A stretch of 64,000 nucleotides of DNA from Lachnoclostridium sp. Lineage in GTDB: Bacteria > Bacteroidota > Bacteroidia > Bacteroidales > Muribaculaceae. The notes beneath the pieces were generated by a model that had not been told where the DNA came from, did no database searches, and saw nothing but the letters and a program-made list of their open reading frames with translations. The position numbers and the translations under genes were made by a program. Each line of letters opens with the position of its first letter. Positions within the stretch are counted from its first letter, which is position 1. Positions 8,689 to 17,115 of the stretch are shown here, piece after piece. Where the stretch lies: positions 718,053 to 782,052 of the forward strand of contig JAMPAP010000001.1 in the NCBI GenBank assembly GCA_023667185.1, written 5' to 3'.

Positions 8689-9243
8689 CTACTGCTCCCT
8701 GACATTTTTCAATATCTCCTCAGTTAGCAGATGGACGGTTGACGATGGGTTGGAATATGTTTGTCTGGCCATTGCTTTTTCTCCGGCATCAGAGATGTTC
8801 TCAATCAATTTCTTTGTCATCTGAGTTGAGAAAGTACCTTTGCTATATTCGGCATTAAGTTTCTTTAACCGAGCGAGACATTCGGCAGATGTCAATTCCG
8901 AAGCCATATCTTTGTAATGTAGCATGAACCAATATTCTATACACGGATTGGATAGCAGCAAGACGGCATCCTTGATTTTCCGTAGGTGTTCAAGCATTCC
9001 GGGTACATCAAGGTCGAACATCAAGAATGTCTTGTCGTTACTCGTTGTAAAACGCTCACGTTTGCAACGGTCGATGTAAGGTTGGGAGATATTGGAATCA
9101 CTTACTCGGGCAATAATCTCCATGGGAACACGGAAATTCCGTCGCAGTAGGTCAACGTATGCCGCTTCCGTCTTTCCCTCGCAAAAGACGAAAAAAGTCG
9201 GATTCATCTTCTTCCCTCTCGGTTGTTTTGCTTTTCTTGCCAT
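8689..9243 (-). CDS. RloB/AbiLii-like protein (Toprim-type nuclease candidate)
   Basis: 184 aa from the ATG at 9243. A longer reading back to 9390 would lie inside the upstream gene, so the near start is preferred. The N-terminus has the RloB-family pattern FFVFCEGKTEAAYVDLLRR (acidic 'EGKTE' motif) and later FLMFDLDVPG (a D-x-D pair), both typical of Toprim-fold nucleases, then NPCIEYWFMLHY. It begins one base after the stop of the ATPase gene, so the two are translationally coupled. In AbiL (AbiLi ATPase plus AbiLii/RloB) such a pair gives abortive-infection phage resistance; the partner order here is the same. Activity is inferred from family and context only. Confidence 0.82.
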   Translation of the reverse strand: MARKAKQPRGKKMNPTFFVFCEGKTEAAYVDLLRRNFRVPMEIIARVSDSNISQPYIDRCKRERFTTSNDKTFLMFDLDVPGMLEHLRKIKDAVLLLSNPCIEYWFMLHYKDMASELTSAECLARLKKLNAEYSKGTFSTQMTKKLIENISDAGEKAMARQTYSNPSSTVHLLTEEILKNVREQ

Positions 9244-9244
9244 G

Positions 9245-10399
9245 TCAGATGTTCTCAAACTCGTTAACGTATGGCACTGCGTCAAAACGTCCCTGAAGAT
9301 AGGCTTTCTCCAAATCCATCTTCTCCCGGAAATCCTTGTAATCGTATAGCGAATAGAGGTCGGAAGAACCGTCATCACGTTTGTTGACAAAGAATATCTG
9401 ATCCTTACGGAATCGTGTCATGTCAAGCAGATGGGTGTTATGGGTAGTGAATATCAACTGCGCCGACTTACTTGCATGGAAAAGATTTATTAGATATTCT
9501 ACCAAGCGTGTATGCAGGCTTGTCTCAACTTCGTCAAGGAACATCACCTTGTTATTGCGCACAACATCCATTACGGTCAGCATAATTTTGAACAGTATCT
9601 TCGTCCCTTCTGATTCCTCGGTGTTGAAATCAAATGGAAGTGACGGATTGCGCCGGTGGAAAGTTGTCAGTTCGCCTTCCTTGAAACTGAATTCGACGAT
9701 GTCGCTGTCGGCTGCTTTTAATACCCGAAGCACGGCATCCTTGTTATCGCCAAGAAAACGGTCGATGGCAAGAGTTGTCTTGCCACGGTAACTGAACACT
9801 AACTGTTCGTTAAACCAGCGGTAAACCTCTTTTGCTTTCTCTCGATCCATCTGACTTGCACGGGATATAAACAAGGTCTTTCGGGATGTGTTTGAAGCAA
9901 CATCGAGCGGACGACGGATTACAGTGGTAAATTCATATTTCTCTTTCTTGCCTCCCTCCTTACGCTCATCACGAGCGAATATCAATGCCTTTCGTCCTTT
10001 CGGATAATAGTACAGGCTTTCCGTGATTATTTCCTCACGTGTGCAGGTAAAAGAATACTCATGCTCTATACCGTCAAGTAAAAAGCGGATATAAAATTCA
10101 CTCGGAGTCTCTGCCGAACCGAACTTGAATGGCTTGAATCCGAAATTGTCACCCTCATTATAATTATGCGACTGAAGAATCATGTCAACCGCCGCCTTTA
10201 TAGCCTTGATAATATTGCTTTTGCCCGAAGCATTGGCACCATAAATTGCTACTGTTTTCAACAATCGCTCGTTGCCGACAGTAAAAGTATTGTCAGCAAG
10301 CGCACGAGCCTCCTTGGTCTGGATATTTGCAGCCTGCAAATCCAAAGTCACCTTCTCGTTTATCGAGAAGAAGTTGGTGAGAGTGATTTCTAATACCAT
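9245..10399 (-). CDS. AAA-family (ABC/SMC-like) ATPase of an AbiL/RloAB-type defence pair
   Basis: 384 aa starting at the ATG at 10399 (MVLEITLTNFFSINEKVT), which begins with the beta-strand and 'F-x-S' core expected for AAA15/21 ATPases; the extra 24 codons upstream overlap the likely promoter. Walker A is GANASGKSN (about residues 54-62). Near the C-terminus are the signature-like EESEGTKILFKIM, the Walker B VMFLDEVETSLH and a switch histidine in IFTTHNTHLLDM. This is the layout of RloA/AbiLi and OLD-like ATPases that work with a Toprim nuclease. The next gene is that RloB partner, so a two-gene phage-defence operon is the best reading. No restriction-modification genes flank it. Confidence 0.82.
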   Translation of the reverse strand: MVLEITLTNFFSINEKVTLDLQAANIQTKEARALADNTFTVGNERLLKTVAIYGANASGKSNIIKAIKAAVDMILQSHNYNEGDNFGFKPFKFGSAETPSEFYIRFLLDGIEHEYSFTCTREEIITESLYYYPKGRKALIFARDERKEGGKKEKYEFTTVIRRPLDVASNTSRKTLFISRASQMDREKAKEVYRWFNEQLVFSYRGKTTLAIDRFLGDNKDAVLRVLKAADSDIVEFSFKEGELTTFHRRNPSLPFDFNTEESEGTKILFKIMLTVMDVVRNNKVMFLDEVETSLHTRLVEYLINLFHASKSAQLIFTTHNTHLLDMTRFRKDQIFFVNKRDDGSSDLYSLYDYKDFREKMDLEKAYLQGRFDAVPYVNEFENI

Positions 10400-10427
10400 T
10401 TTCGATGCTGTATTTGTAATTATTTTG

Positions 10428-10435
10428 CAAATATA
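10428..10435 (-). promoter_or_regulatory. Putative -7 element for the ATPase/RloB pair
   Basis: TATATTTG on the minus strand, 28 bases upstream of the ATPase ATG at 10399, matches TAnnTTTG. No good TTTG lies 19-21 bases further upstream, so this is only half a promoter. Confidence 0.45.
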
Positions 10436-10498
10436 GCAATTTATTCTGAATTGCGCCTCATTCTTCAACATAAAGCCGATGCGCTATGTGACAAAAGA

Positions 10499-10531
10499 AT
10501 GACGGATATGCTGCTGAAGCATATCCGTCAT
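10499..10531 (-). terminator. Terminator at the end of the xylose operon
   Basis: A 13-bp perfect stem (ATGACGGATATGC and its complement) with a 7-base loop. On the minus strand it is followed by TCTTTTG. It lies 39 bp after the xylE stop and also insulates the defence pair. Confidence 0.8.
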
Positions 10532-10569
10532 ATAAATCAGTCAGTCGTCAGATATATTTTATGGCTGAT

Positions 10570-12051
10570 TTATTTCTTGCCGCGGTTGCGCCAAAGGGCG
10601 GTCATGTCTTCGAGGGTCTTGCCCTTGGTCTCGGGCACGAGCTTGTAGACAAACCATGCGGCGATTATACAGATTATACCATAGAGGGCATAAACGAAGC
10701 AGTGGCCAAACTTGGCTCCCATGTCACCGAGCTCCATGTTGTACATCGGTACAAACGATGATGATACGATGAAGTTGAAGATCCACTGGAATGCTACGGC
10801 GATGGCCACAGCCTGCGAGCGGATGGTGTTGGGGAAGATTTCGGCTATGAGTACCCAGGTGATGGGTCCCCATGAGAACATGAACGATGCCGAGTAAACC
10901 ATGATCGAAACTACCGGTACGATGGGGGCAACTTCGACGAGGTTGCTGAGGCATACACCGGCTGCGCCAATGGCCATACCAATCGAACCCCAGATGAGCA
11001 GCGGCTTGCGGCCGAGCTTCTCTACGGAGAATACTGCCACGAGGGTGAAAGTGATGTTGACGATACCCATGATGACGGTCTGCACCATCGGGTTACCCAT
11101 GTTCATTGATTCGAAAATACGGGGCGCGTAGTAGAGAACGGCGTTGATACCCACTGCCTGCTGAAATACTGAAAGCATTACACCGACGAATACTACCATG
11201 ATACCGAAAGAGAAGAGGCGCTCGCTCTTGACTTCGACGGTCGACTTGATCTGGGCGAGGATCTCCTTAGCTTTTTCGTAGCCATTGATGCGCGAAAGCA
11301 CCATGAGGGCTTTTTCGTCTTTGCCTATGAGGGCCAGATAGCGGGGCGACTCAGGCACGAGGCATACGAGCAGTGTGAAGAGGCCTGCTACAATAGCTTC
11401 GGAACCAAACATATAGCGCCAGCCCGTAGCGATGGTCCAGGGGTCAGAGTCGGCTGACACGCGATAGAGTGTCTCACCCATTTTCTCGATGACCGGCTGG
11501 GTGTGCTCGCCGAGGATGCAGAAGTTGACAAAGTAGACCACGAGCTGTCCGAAGATGATGGCAAACTGGTTCCATGACACGAGCGTACCGCGGATGTTTG
11601 ACGGTGCAACTTCAGCGATATACATCGGGCAGATGGCCGATGCAAGACCTACGCCGATACCGCCGATGATACGGTAGAAGTTAAATGCTACAAGAAGGCT
11701 TGCTGTAGGCACACCGTAGTCGTAGAACATAAACTCGGGATAATAAGAACCTAATGCTGAGAGGAAAAAGAATACGCCGGCAAGAATCAGCGACTTCTTG
11801 CGGCCAAAGTAGGATGCGCAGATGCCTGACATGGCACTGCCTATGATGCAGCCGAGCAGCGCGCTCGACGAGGTTATTCCGTGGATAGTGTCAGTGTAGA
11901 CAAAGTCTTTGGCACCTAAGAAAAACGCCTGAAGGCCTTTCTCGGCACCCGAAATCACGGCTGTGTCGTAGCCGAATAGCAGTCCGCCCAGCACCGCGAC
12001 GAGCACGATGGAAAAGAGGTAGGTCTTGCTGCCATCTTTAGGGTAGTTCAT
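10570..12051 (-). CDS. xylE: D-xylose:proton symporter
   Basis: A 493-aa inner-membrane protein of the sugar-porter branch of the major facilitator superfamily, with about 12 hydrophobic segments. The family marks are all present: GGLLFGYDTAVISGA in TM1, GRKKSLILAG after TM2, PESPRYL at the end of TM6, QQAVGINAVLYYAP in TM7 (sugar contacts), and PETKGKTLED at the C-terminus. It is the last gene of the xyl operon, 99 bp behind xylA with a hairpin between them, and imports the substrate for XylA and XylB. Other pentoses or glucose cannot be excluded from sequence alone, but the context favours xylose. Confidence 0.92.
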   Translation of the reverse strand: MNYPKDGSKTYLFSIVLVAVLGGLLFGYDTAVISGAEKGLQAFFLGAKDFVYTDTIHGITSSSALLGCIIGSAMSGICASYFGRKKSLILAGVFFFLSALGSYYPEFMFYDYGVPTASLLVAFNFYRIIGGIGVGLASAICPMYIAEVAPSNIRGTLVSWNQFAIIFGQLVVYFVNFCILGEHTQPVIEKMGETLYRVSADSDPWTIATGWRYMFGSEAIVAGLFTLLVCLVPESPRYLALIGKDEKALMVLSRINGYEKAKEILAQIKSTVEVKSERLFSFGIMVVFVGVMLSVFQQAVGINAVLYYAPRIFESMNMGNPMVQTVIMGIVNITFTLVAVFSVEKLGRKPLLIWGSIGMAIGAAGVCLSNLVEVAPIVPVVSIMVYSASFMFSWGPITWVLIAEIFPNTIRSQAVAIAVAFQWIFNFIVSSSFVPMYNMELGDMGAKFGHCFVYALYGIICIIAAWFVYKLVPETKGKTLEDMTALWRNRGKK

Positions 12052-12102
12052 GGCTGAATGAAAGTAATGTGTGTGATGATGAGTGGGTTATGAATAAGTG
12101 GG

Positions 12103-12128
12103 GTTGCGGGAGGGGATGCTCCCGCAAC
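12103..12128 (-). terminator. Intra-operon hairpin between xylA and xylE
   Basis: A 10-bp GC-rich perfect stem (GTTGCGGGAG/CTCCCGCAAC) with a 6-base loop and no U-run on the minus strand. It is better explained as a processing or stabilising hairpin, or a partial attenuator lowering xylE, than as a full terminator. Confidence 0.5.
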
Positions 12129-12150
12129 TCCGGATTGTTATTTTTGAGGA

Positions 12151-13467
12151 TTAGCAGTACATTGCTACGATAGCCTCGTAGAGTTCCTGCTTACCTGAGG
12201 TCTGCTTGGGCTCGTTGACTTCCTTGCCGTAAGCATATACGTCCTCGAGAGTCATCTTGCCTTCCTCGAAGTCTTTGCCTTTGCCGCTGTCAAATGAAGC
12301 GTAGCGGTCAGCGAGCATCTTCTTGTAAGGTGATTCCTCGAGAAGAGCAGCGGCGCTTTCGAGAGCGCGGGCCATAGCGTCCATGCCGGCGATGTGGGCG
12401 ATGAAGATGTCTTCGAGGTCAGTAGAGTTACGACGGGTCTTGGCGTCGAAGTTTGTACCACCGTTGCCGAGGCCACCATTGCGGATGATCTGCATCATGG
12501 CCTGGGTAAGCTCGTAGTTATCAATGGGGAACTGGTCAGTGTCCCAGCCGTTCTGATAGTCGCCGCGGTTAGCATCGATAGAGCCGAGCATACCGTTGTC
12601 AACGGCTACAGCGAGTTCGTGCTCGAAGGTATGGCCGGCGAGGGTAGCGTGGTTAACTTCGATGTTGAGCTTGAAGTCCTTATCGAGGCCGTGAGCTTTG
12701 AGGAAGCCGATAACGGTTTCAGAATCAACGTCATATTGGTGTTTGGTGGGCTCCATGGGCTTGGGCTCGATGAGGAATGTGCCCTTGAAACCTTTAGCGC
12801 GTGCATAGTCACGAGCGATGGTGAGCATCATAGCGAGGTGCTCTTTTTCGCGCTTCTGGTCAGTGTTGAGGAGGCTCATGTAACCTTCGCGGCCACCCCA
12901 GAATACATAGTTAGAGCCTCCGAGCTCAATAGTAGCGTCAATAGCGTTCTTGATCTGAACGGCAGCGCGGGCTACAACGTCGAAGTCGGGATTGGTAGCA
13001 GCGCCGTTCATATAGCGTGCGTTACCGAATACGTTGGCAGTACCCCAGAGGTTCTTAATGCCGGTTTCGGCCATCTTCTCCTTGATGTAAGCCACGATCT
13101 GCTTGAGGTTGCTCTCGTATTCTTCTACAGAGTTGCCTTCAGATACGAGGTCGACATCGTGGAAGCAGAAGTATTCGATACCCATTTTCTGCATAAACTC
13201 AAAGCCGGCGTCGGCTTTCTGCTTAGCAACTGTAATGGCATCAGTACCTTCGTTCCAGGGGAATTTCTTGGTAGTTCCGCCAAACTGGTCGCCACCTTCA
13301 GCGCAGAGAGTGTGCCACCAAGCCATGGCAAATTTGAGCCATTCTTTCATGGGTTTGCCGAGGATCATCTTCTCAGCGTCATAATAACGGTAAGCTAAAG
13401 GATTTTTGCTGTCCTTGCCTTCAAATTTGATTTTTCCGATACCGGGAAAATATTCTTTTACTGCCAT
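12151..13467 (-). CDS. xylA: Xylose isomerase
   Basis: 438 aa, the standard length of the Bacteroides-type class II enzyme. It converts D-xylose to D-xylulose in the cytosol using two divalent metal ions. Visible signatures: FCFHDVDL (catalytic His and Asp near residues 101-104), [16 protein letters not shown], the metal-binding [15 protein letters not shown] (about 232-246) and [18 protein letters not shown], with GSIDANRGD further on. Nothing essential is missing. It lies 43 bp downstream of xylB and upstream of xylE. Confidence 0.97.
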   Translation of the reverse strand: MAVKEYFPGIGKIKFEGKDSKNPLAYRYYDAEKMILGKPMKEWLKFAMAWWHTLCAEGGDQFGGTTKKFPWNEGTDAITVAKQKADAGFEFMQKMGIEYFCFHDVDLVSEGNSVEEYESNLKQIVAYIKEKMAETGIKNLWGTANVFGNARYMNGAATNPDFDVVARAAVQIKNAIDATIELGGSNYVFWGGREGYMSLLNTDQKREKEHLAMMLTIARDYARAKGFKGTFLIEPKPMEPTKHQYDVDSETVIGFLKAHGLDKDFKLNIEVNHATLAGHTFEHELAVAVDNGMLGSIDANRGDYQNGWDTDQFPIDNYELTQAMMQIIRNGGLGNGGTNFDAKTRRNSTDLEDIFIAHIAGMDAMARALESAAALLEESPYKKMLADRYASFDSGKGKDFEEGKMTLEDVYAYGKEVNEPKQTSGKQELYEAIVAMYC

Positions 13468-13510
13468 TTTGTAAAAAGGTTAGATTGTTGAATATATATA
13501 TATATAATGA

Positions 13511-14998
13511 TTATTTAAGTTCGTTTTCGAGGCAATGTTTCCAGCGGGCGTATGCTTCGAGATATGCGTCGCGGTCGGCCACGGAGGGCTCGATGACCTC
13601 AATCTTTTCGAGAGAGGCAAATGCTTCGGCGGGATTCTTGTAGATGCCTACGCCTATGCCGGCACCCTTGGCTGCACCGGCCGAGCCGTCAGTGTCGTAG
13701 AGCTCGATTGTGGCACCGCTGACTCCGGCAAGAGTCTGGCGGAATATGGGGCTCAGGAACATATTTGCGTGACCGGCGTGGATCTTTGAGATGTCCATTC
13801 CGAGCTGTTGCATGATCTCCATGCCATACATGAAGGAGAATACGATACCCTCTTGAGCAGCGCGGATTATGTGAGAGCGGTTGTGGGTCAGGAAGTTGAT
13901 GCCATGAATTGAACAGCCTATCTCGCGGTTGGCAAGCACTCGCTCTGCCCCGTTACCGAAGGGGAGGATTGAGACACCGGCACTACCGATGGGGGCTTGT
14001 GCGGCGAGATCGTTCATCTCGGGATAAGAAATACCCTCGGGTGCGACGTTGCGCTTCACCCATGAATTGAGGATACCGGTACCGCTGATGCACACCATCA
14101 CGCCCAGGCGAGTCATATCGTTGGAATGGTTGACGTGGGCGAAGTTGTTCACGCGGCTCTGCTCGTCGTAGCTTACACGGCCGTTGATGCCGTAGACCAC
14201 GCCTGAAGTTCCGGCAGTTGAGGCTATTTCGCCGGGGTTGAATACGTTGAGCGACAGTGCATTGTTAGGCTGATCGCCTGCGCGGTAACTGACGGGGATG
14301 CCTTCAGCGAGTCCGAGCTCGGCGGCAGCTTCAGCTGTCACTGTACCCTGAATGCTGAATGTGGGTACGATTTCGGGGAGTATCTCTTTGTCATATCCGA
14401 GGTAGTCGAGCAGGAACTGAGCCACGCTGCCATTTTTGAAGTCCCAGAGCATCTGCTCCGAGAGGCCTGACAGGGTGGTGCATACGCGGCCGGTGAGACG
14501 CATAGCAGCATAGTCGCCGGGAAGGAGCACCTTGTATATTTTTTCAAACTTCTCGGGCTCGTTCTCCTTTACCCAGCGGAGCTTGGTGGCTGTGAAATTG
14601 CCGGGGGAGTTGAGCAGGGTGGAAAGACACTGCTTGTGGCCGAGCTCGTCGAATGCTTTCTGGCCGTAAGGTACGCCGCGGCTGTCACACCAAATGATGG
14701 CCGGACGTATCACCTCATGGTTTTTATCGATAAGCACCAGACCGTGCATCTGATAAGAGATGCCAATAGCTTTTATATCAGCGGGCTTGATGCCACTCTT
14801 AGTCATTACTGAAGCTGTAGCGTGCTTCATGCTGTCCCACCACTGCGAGGGCTCCTGTTCAGCCCATCCAGGCTTTACGGCCTTGATTTCGGCCTCGGTC
14901 TTGGGGTAGAAGTCGGAGGCTACGGTCTTGCCTGTCTCGGCGTTTACAAGGCAGGCTTTAACTGAGGAGCTGCCTATGTCATATCCTAAAAGATACAT
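13511..14998 (-). CDS. xylB: Xylulokinase
   Basis: A 495-aa FGGY-family carbohydrate kinase that phosphorylates D-xylulose to xylulose 5-phosphate, delivering it to the pentose phosphate pathway. The N-terminal phosphate-1 loop is YDIGSSSVKACLV, the sugar-site SYQMHGLVLID and IIWCDSRG follow, and the catalytic Asp sits in SYRAGDQPNNAL. The C-terminal ATP lobe has GAAKGAGIGVGIY. Its start lies 11 bp after the regulator stop, so regulator and kinase are co-transcribed. Confidence 0.95.
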   Translation of the reverse strand: MYLLGYDIGSSSVKACLVNAETGKTVASDFYPKTEAEIKAVKPGWAEQEPSQWWDSMKHATASVMTKSGIKPADIKAIGISYQMHGLVLIDKNHEVIRPAIIWCDSRGVPYGQKAFDELGHKQCLSTLLNSPGNFTATKLRWVKENEPEKFEKIYKVLLPGDYAAMRLTGRVCTTLSGLSEQMLWDFKNGSVAQFLLDYLGYDKEILPEIVPTFSIQGTVTAEAAAELGLAEGIPVSYRAGDQPNNALSLNVFNPGEIASTAGTSGVVYGINGRVSYDEQSRVNNFAHVNHSNDMTRLGVMVCISGTGILNSWVKRNVAPEGISYPEMNDLAAQAPIGSAGVSILPFGNGAERVLANREIGCSIHGINFLTHNRSHIIRAAQEGIVFSFMYGMEIMQQLGMDISKIHAGHANMFLSPIFRQTLAGVSGATIELYDTDGSAGAAKGAGIGVGIYKNPAEAFASLEKIEVIEPSVADRDAYLEAYARWKHCLENELK

Positions 14999-15009
14999 AA
15001 TTTACTGTT

Positions 15010-15726
15010 TTATCTGGTTGAATTGTAGATTTTGCGGTCAAAACGATAGAAGCGCGCGGCGCGATGTGACACCCCTCGCTGATATTCATCAAGGGCGATG
15101 ACGTAGGGCATCTGGATCATCTTCTTGTGGAAGTTTCTGACATCGAGTTGCTTGTCGTCAAGGATTTCGTAGAGTCGGCGCAGCTGAGATGCGGTGAATC
15201 GCCTTGGCAATAGGTCAAACACCAGGCTGCGGTTATGCTCGGCTTCGCGGCGCAGTGCAGTGATGGCGTCAGATATTATGAGGTTATGGTCAAAGGCGAG
15301 CTGGGGCAGATGCTCTACATTTACCCACTCAGCATCACCGTTTTCACCTATTCGGCGAAGATTGCGGTCAAGCTTGACGGCTGCAAAATAGGCAATGGTG
15401 ACAATTCTCTCCACGCGAGCTTGCTGGGCGCGCTCGAGCCAGACTACGTCGCGGGGATTGTCAGTGCGGTTTTTTGAGCCGAAAGCTTTAAACTGAGTAA
15501 GCTGGATATTGCTCAACCCTGTAAGCTCGGTAAGAACTCGATTGGCTGCCTGGTCAAGATCTTCGTCCTGATATATGAGACTTCCCGGAAGCTTCATGTC
15601 ATTGAAAAGCCCGGAGGCGTCCTCACCTGTACGCTTCAGCAGAAGCACTTTCAGGTCAGAACCATCAAATCCGAGTATTGCGATATCAACGGAGATGTGA
15701 TTGTTGGCAAGTGGGGTAGTGGTCAT
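15010..15726 (-). CDS. xylR: Nudix-family transcriptional regulator of xylose use (NrtR/XylR type)
   Basis: 238 aa from the ATG at 15726. A longer reading begins at a TTG at 15759, but that codon is inside the -7 promoter element, so the shorter form is chosen. The N-terminal ~150 residues are a Nudix fold (VDIAILGFDG, KVLLLKRTGEDASGLF, KLPGSLIYQDEDLDQAANRV then LTEL). The Nudix box is degenerate (SLIYQDEDLDQAANRVLTEL lacks the GX5E...REUXEE glutamates), as in regulators that bind a ligand without hydrolysing it. The C-terminal ~80 residues form a winged helix (FTASQLRRLYEIL, NFHKKMIQM). Bacteroidetes use such proteins as pentose-responsive repressors. It is the first gene of the xyl operon, implying autoregulation. 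Confidence 0.88.
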   Translation of the reverse strand: MTTTPLANNHISVDIAILGFDGSDLKVLLLKRTGEDASGLFNDMKLPGSLIYQDEDLDQAANRVLTELTGLSNIQLTQFKAFGSKNRTDNPRDVVWLERAQQARVERIVTIAYFAAVKLDRNLRRIGENGDAEWVNVEHLPQLAFDHNLIISDAITALRREAEHNRSLVFDLLPRRFTASQLRRLYEILDDKQLDVRNFHKKMIQMPYVIALDEYQRGVSHRAARFYRFDRKIYNSTR

Positions 15727-15756
15727 ATGTCGATTTAAGGAAAGATTTATCGATGG

Positions 15757-15806
15757 CAAATTTAATAAATAATAATTATTACGACAAAACGTTTTTTTAT
15801 TAAATT
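15757..15806 (-). promoter_or_regulatory. Promoter and possible operator of the xylose operon
   Basis: On the minus strand TTTG (15788-15785), 20 bases, then TAAATTTG (15764-15757): a consensus Bacteroidetes promoter with predicted start near 15750. The arms AATTTAATAA (15759-15768) and TTATTAAATT (15797-15806) form an inverted repeat that straddles the whole promoter, the inner arm overlapping the -7 box. That is a plausible operator for XylR, though AT-rich inverted repeats arise easily by chance. Confidence 0.7.
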
Positions 15807-15810
15807 CGTG

Positions 15811-15995
15811 TAAATTTGCAGCCCCATGACCAATGTTTGCAAGATTACTCCGAGGGTTCTTGTTAATGTATATTTTACAGTATTGGTTAAGATTTTAATA
15901 TAATCCTGAATATTAATGATATATTGAGATAATTAAGGAGGGTTATTGTAAAACATACGATATTGATTTTTATGTGTTAAATAATATTAAAACGT
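15811..15995 (+). promoter_or_regulatory. Leader region of the glycerate kinase gene
   Basis: TAAATTTG at 15811-15818 fits a -7 element on the plus strand, but no TTTG stands at the right distance upstream. The following ~170 bases are AT-rich and free of genes; AGGAGGG at about 15938-15944 is the only purine-rich stretch. I see no recognisable riboswitch or strong hairpin. Confidence 0.35.
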
Positions 15996-17090
15996 ATGAT
16001 TCTTGTCTCGCCTGATAAATTTAAAGGCACAATCTCTGCCCGGGATGCAGCGCATATAATCGCTGAAGAATTTCGGCTAATTGTAGGCGATGAAGTTAGG
16101 GAGCTACCGCTTGCTGATGGTGGTGAGGGCACATCCGATATTATCGCCGGATTGCTCGGGATGACACCATATACCCTTCCGGCCACTGACTCCCTGGGAG
16201 GTCGTATTATAGCCCGATATCATGTCACGCCGGATGACTCAACAGTTGCACTCGATGCGGGGGCAGTGCTGAGCCTGACGTATCTGGATCGTGCCCGGCT
16301 CAATATCATGCAAGCTACTTCGGCTCCCTTAGGGCGTCTTATCCGTGACATTGTTCACCGGCATAATCCGCGACAAATATACCTCGGGGTAGGGGGCACG
16401 TCGACTTCCGATTGTGGAGCGGGAATGCTGCAAGCCTTGGGTGCCACCTTACGTGACGAGAATGGCAAAATCATAACTACGGATATCTCACCTGCCATGC
16501 TACCGCAGATAGCAGCAGTGGATTTTTCTACCATATTGCCACTGCCGGAGTTGAATTTGCTCTGCGATGTAGATGTGCCGCTACTTGCTGAGGACACTGC
16601 CCCCTCGTCGCTGAGTTTTGCCCGACAGAAGGGGCTGTCAGGGTCTGACTGTCAACTACTTATAAGTGCTCTCAGCCATTGGATATCATTAGGCGTTACA
16701 GATAACGGCCCCTTTACAGGAGCCGGCGGCGGCCTTATCTCGGCATTGACCGGGCGATTCACTCCACGCCGCGGCGCAGAAGCTATAATTAGTCTTGCCG
16801 GTATTGACCGTCTAAAGCCCTCGCTTGTAGTGACCGGTGAGGGTAGCGTGGATTCACAGTCGCTGATGGGCAAGGTGACCGGTACGCTTGCCGGTATGGC
16901 TCGCCGCCTAGGTATCCCCATCATAGCTATAGGAGGGAAAGCAGAGCATGATAAAGCACTCAAAAAAGCCTTTGACGTCATTTACTCCACCGTAGAACTT
17001 TTCCCTGAAATATCTGACCCCGAGGAGCGGTTGCGCCTCACCGCCGCGACTGCTGCTCATAATTTTGCACAATTTCTGAAAAATAGGTAA
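15996..17090 (+). CDS. Glycerate 2-kinase (GarK/GlxK family)
   Basis: A 364-aa cytosolic kinase that phosphorylates D-glycerate to 2-phosphoglycerate. It opens with the invariant PDKFKGTISARDAA, then LPLADGGEGTSDII (about residues 43-56), and carries LGVGGTSTSDCGAGMLQALGA and GAGGGLISALTG, all hallmarks of the type I glycerate kinase family; VVTGEGSVDSQSLMGKV near residue 275 holds further active-site residues. Length is typical (about 370-380). It is divergent from the xylose regulator and has no partner genes for glyoxylate or galactarate nearby, so its supply route is unclear. The next gene starts 26 bp later and may be co-transcribed. Confidence 0.93.
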   Translation: MILVSPDKFKGTISARDAAHIIAEEFRLIVGDEVRELPLADGGEGTSDIIAGLLGMTPYTLPATDSLGGRIIARYHVTPDDSTVALDAGAVLSLTYLDRARLNIMQATSAPLGRLIRDIVHRHNPRQIYLGVGGTSTSDCGAGMLQALGATLRDENGKIITTDISPAMLPQIAAVDFSTILPLPELNLLCDVDVPLLAEDTAPSSLSFARQKGLSGSDCQLLISALSHWISLGVTDNGPFTGAGGGLISALTGRFTPRRGAEAIISLAGIDRLKPSLVVTGEGSVDSQSLMGKVTGTLAGMARRLGIPIIAIGGKAEHDKALKKAFDVIYSTVELFPEISDPEERLRLTAATAAHNFAQFLKNR

Positions 17091-17115
17091 CTTTGCCTTC
17101 TCTTAACCTTAAGAT

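Noticed and set aside
12394..13398. A 334-codon plus-strand open frame inside xylA
   Set aside because: It is antisense to the clear xylose isomerase gene; such long shadows arise from codon bias on the opposite strand.
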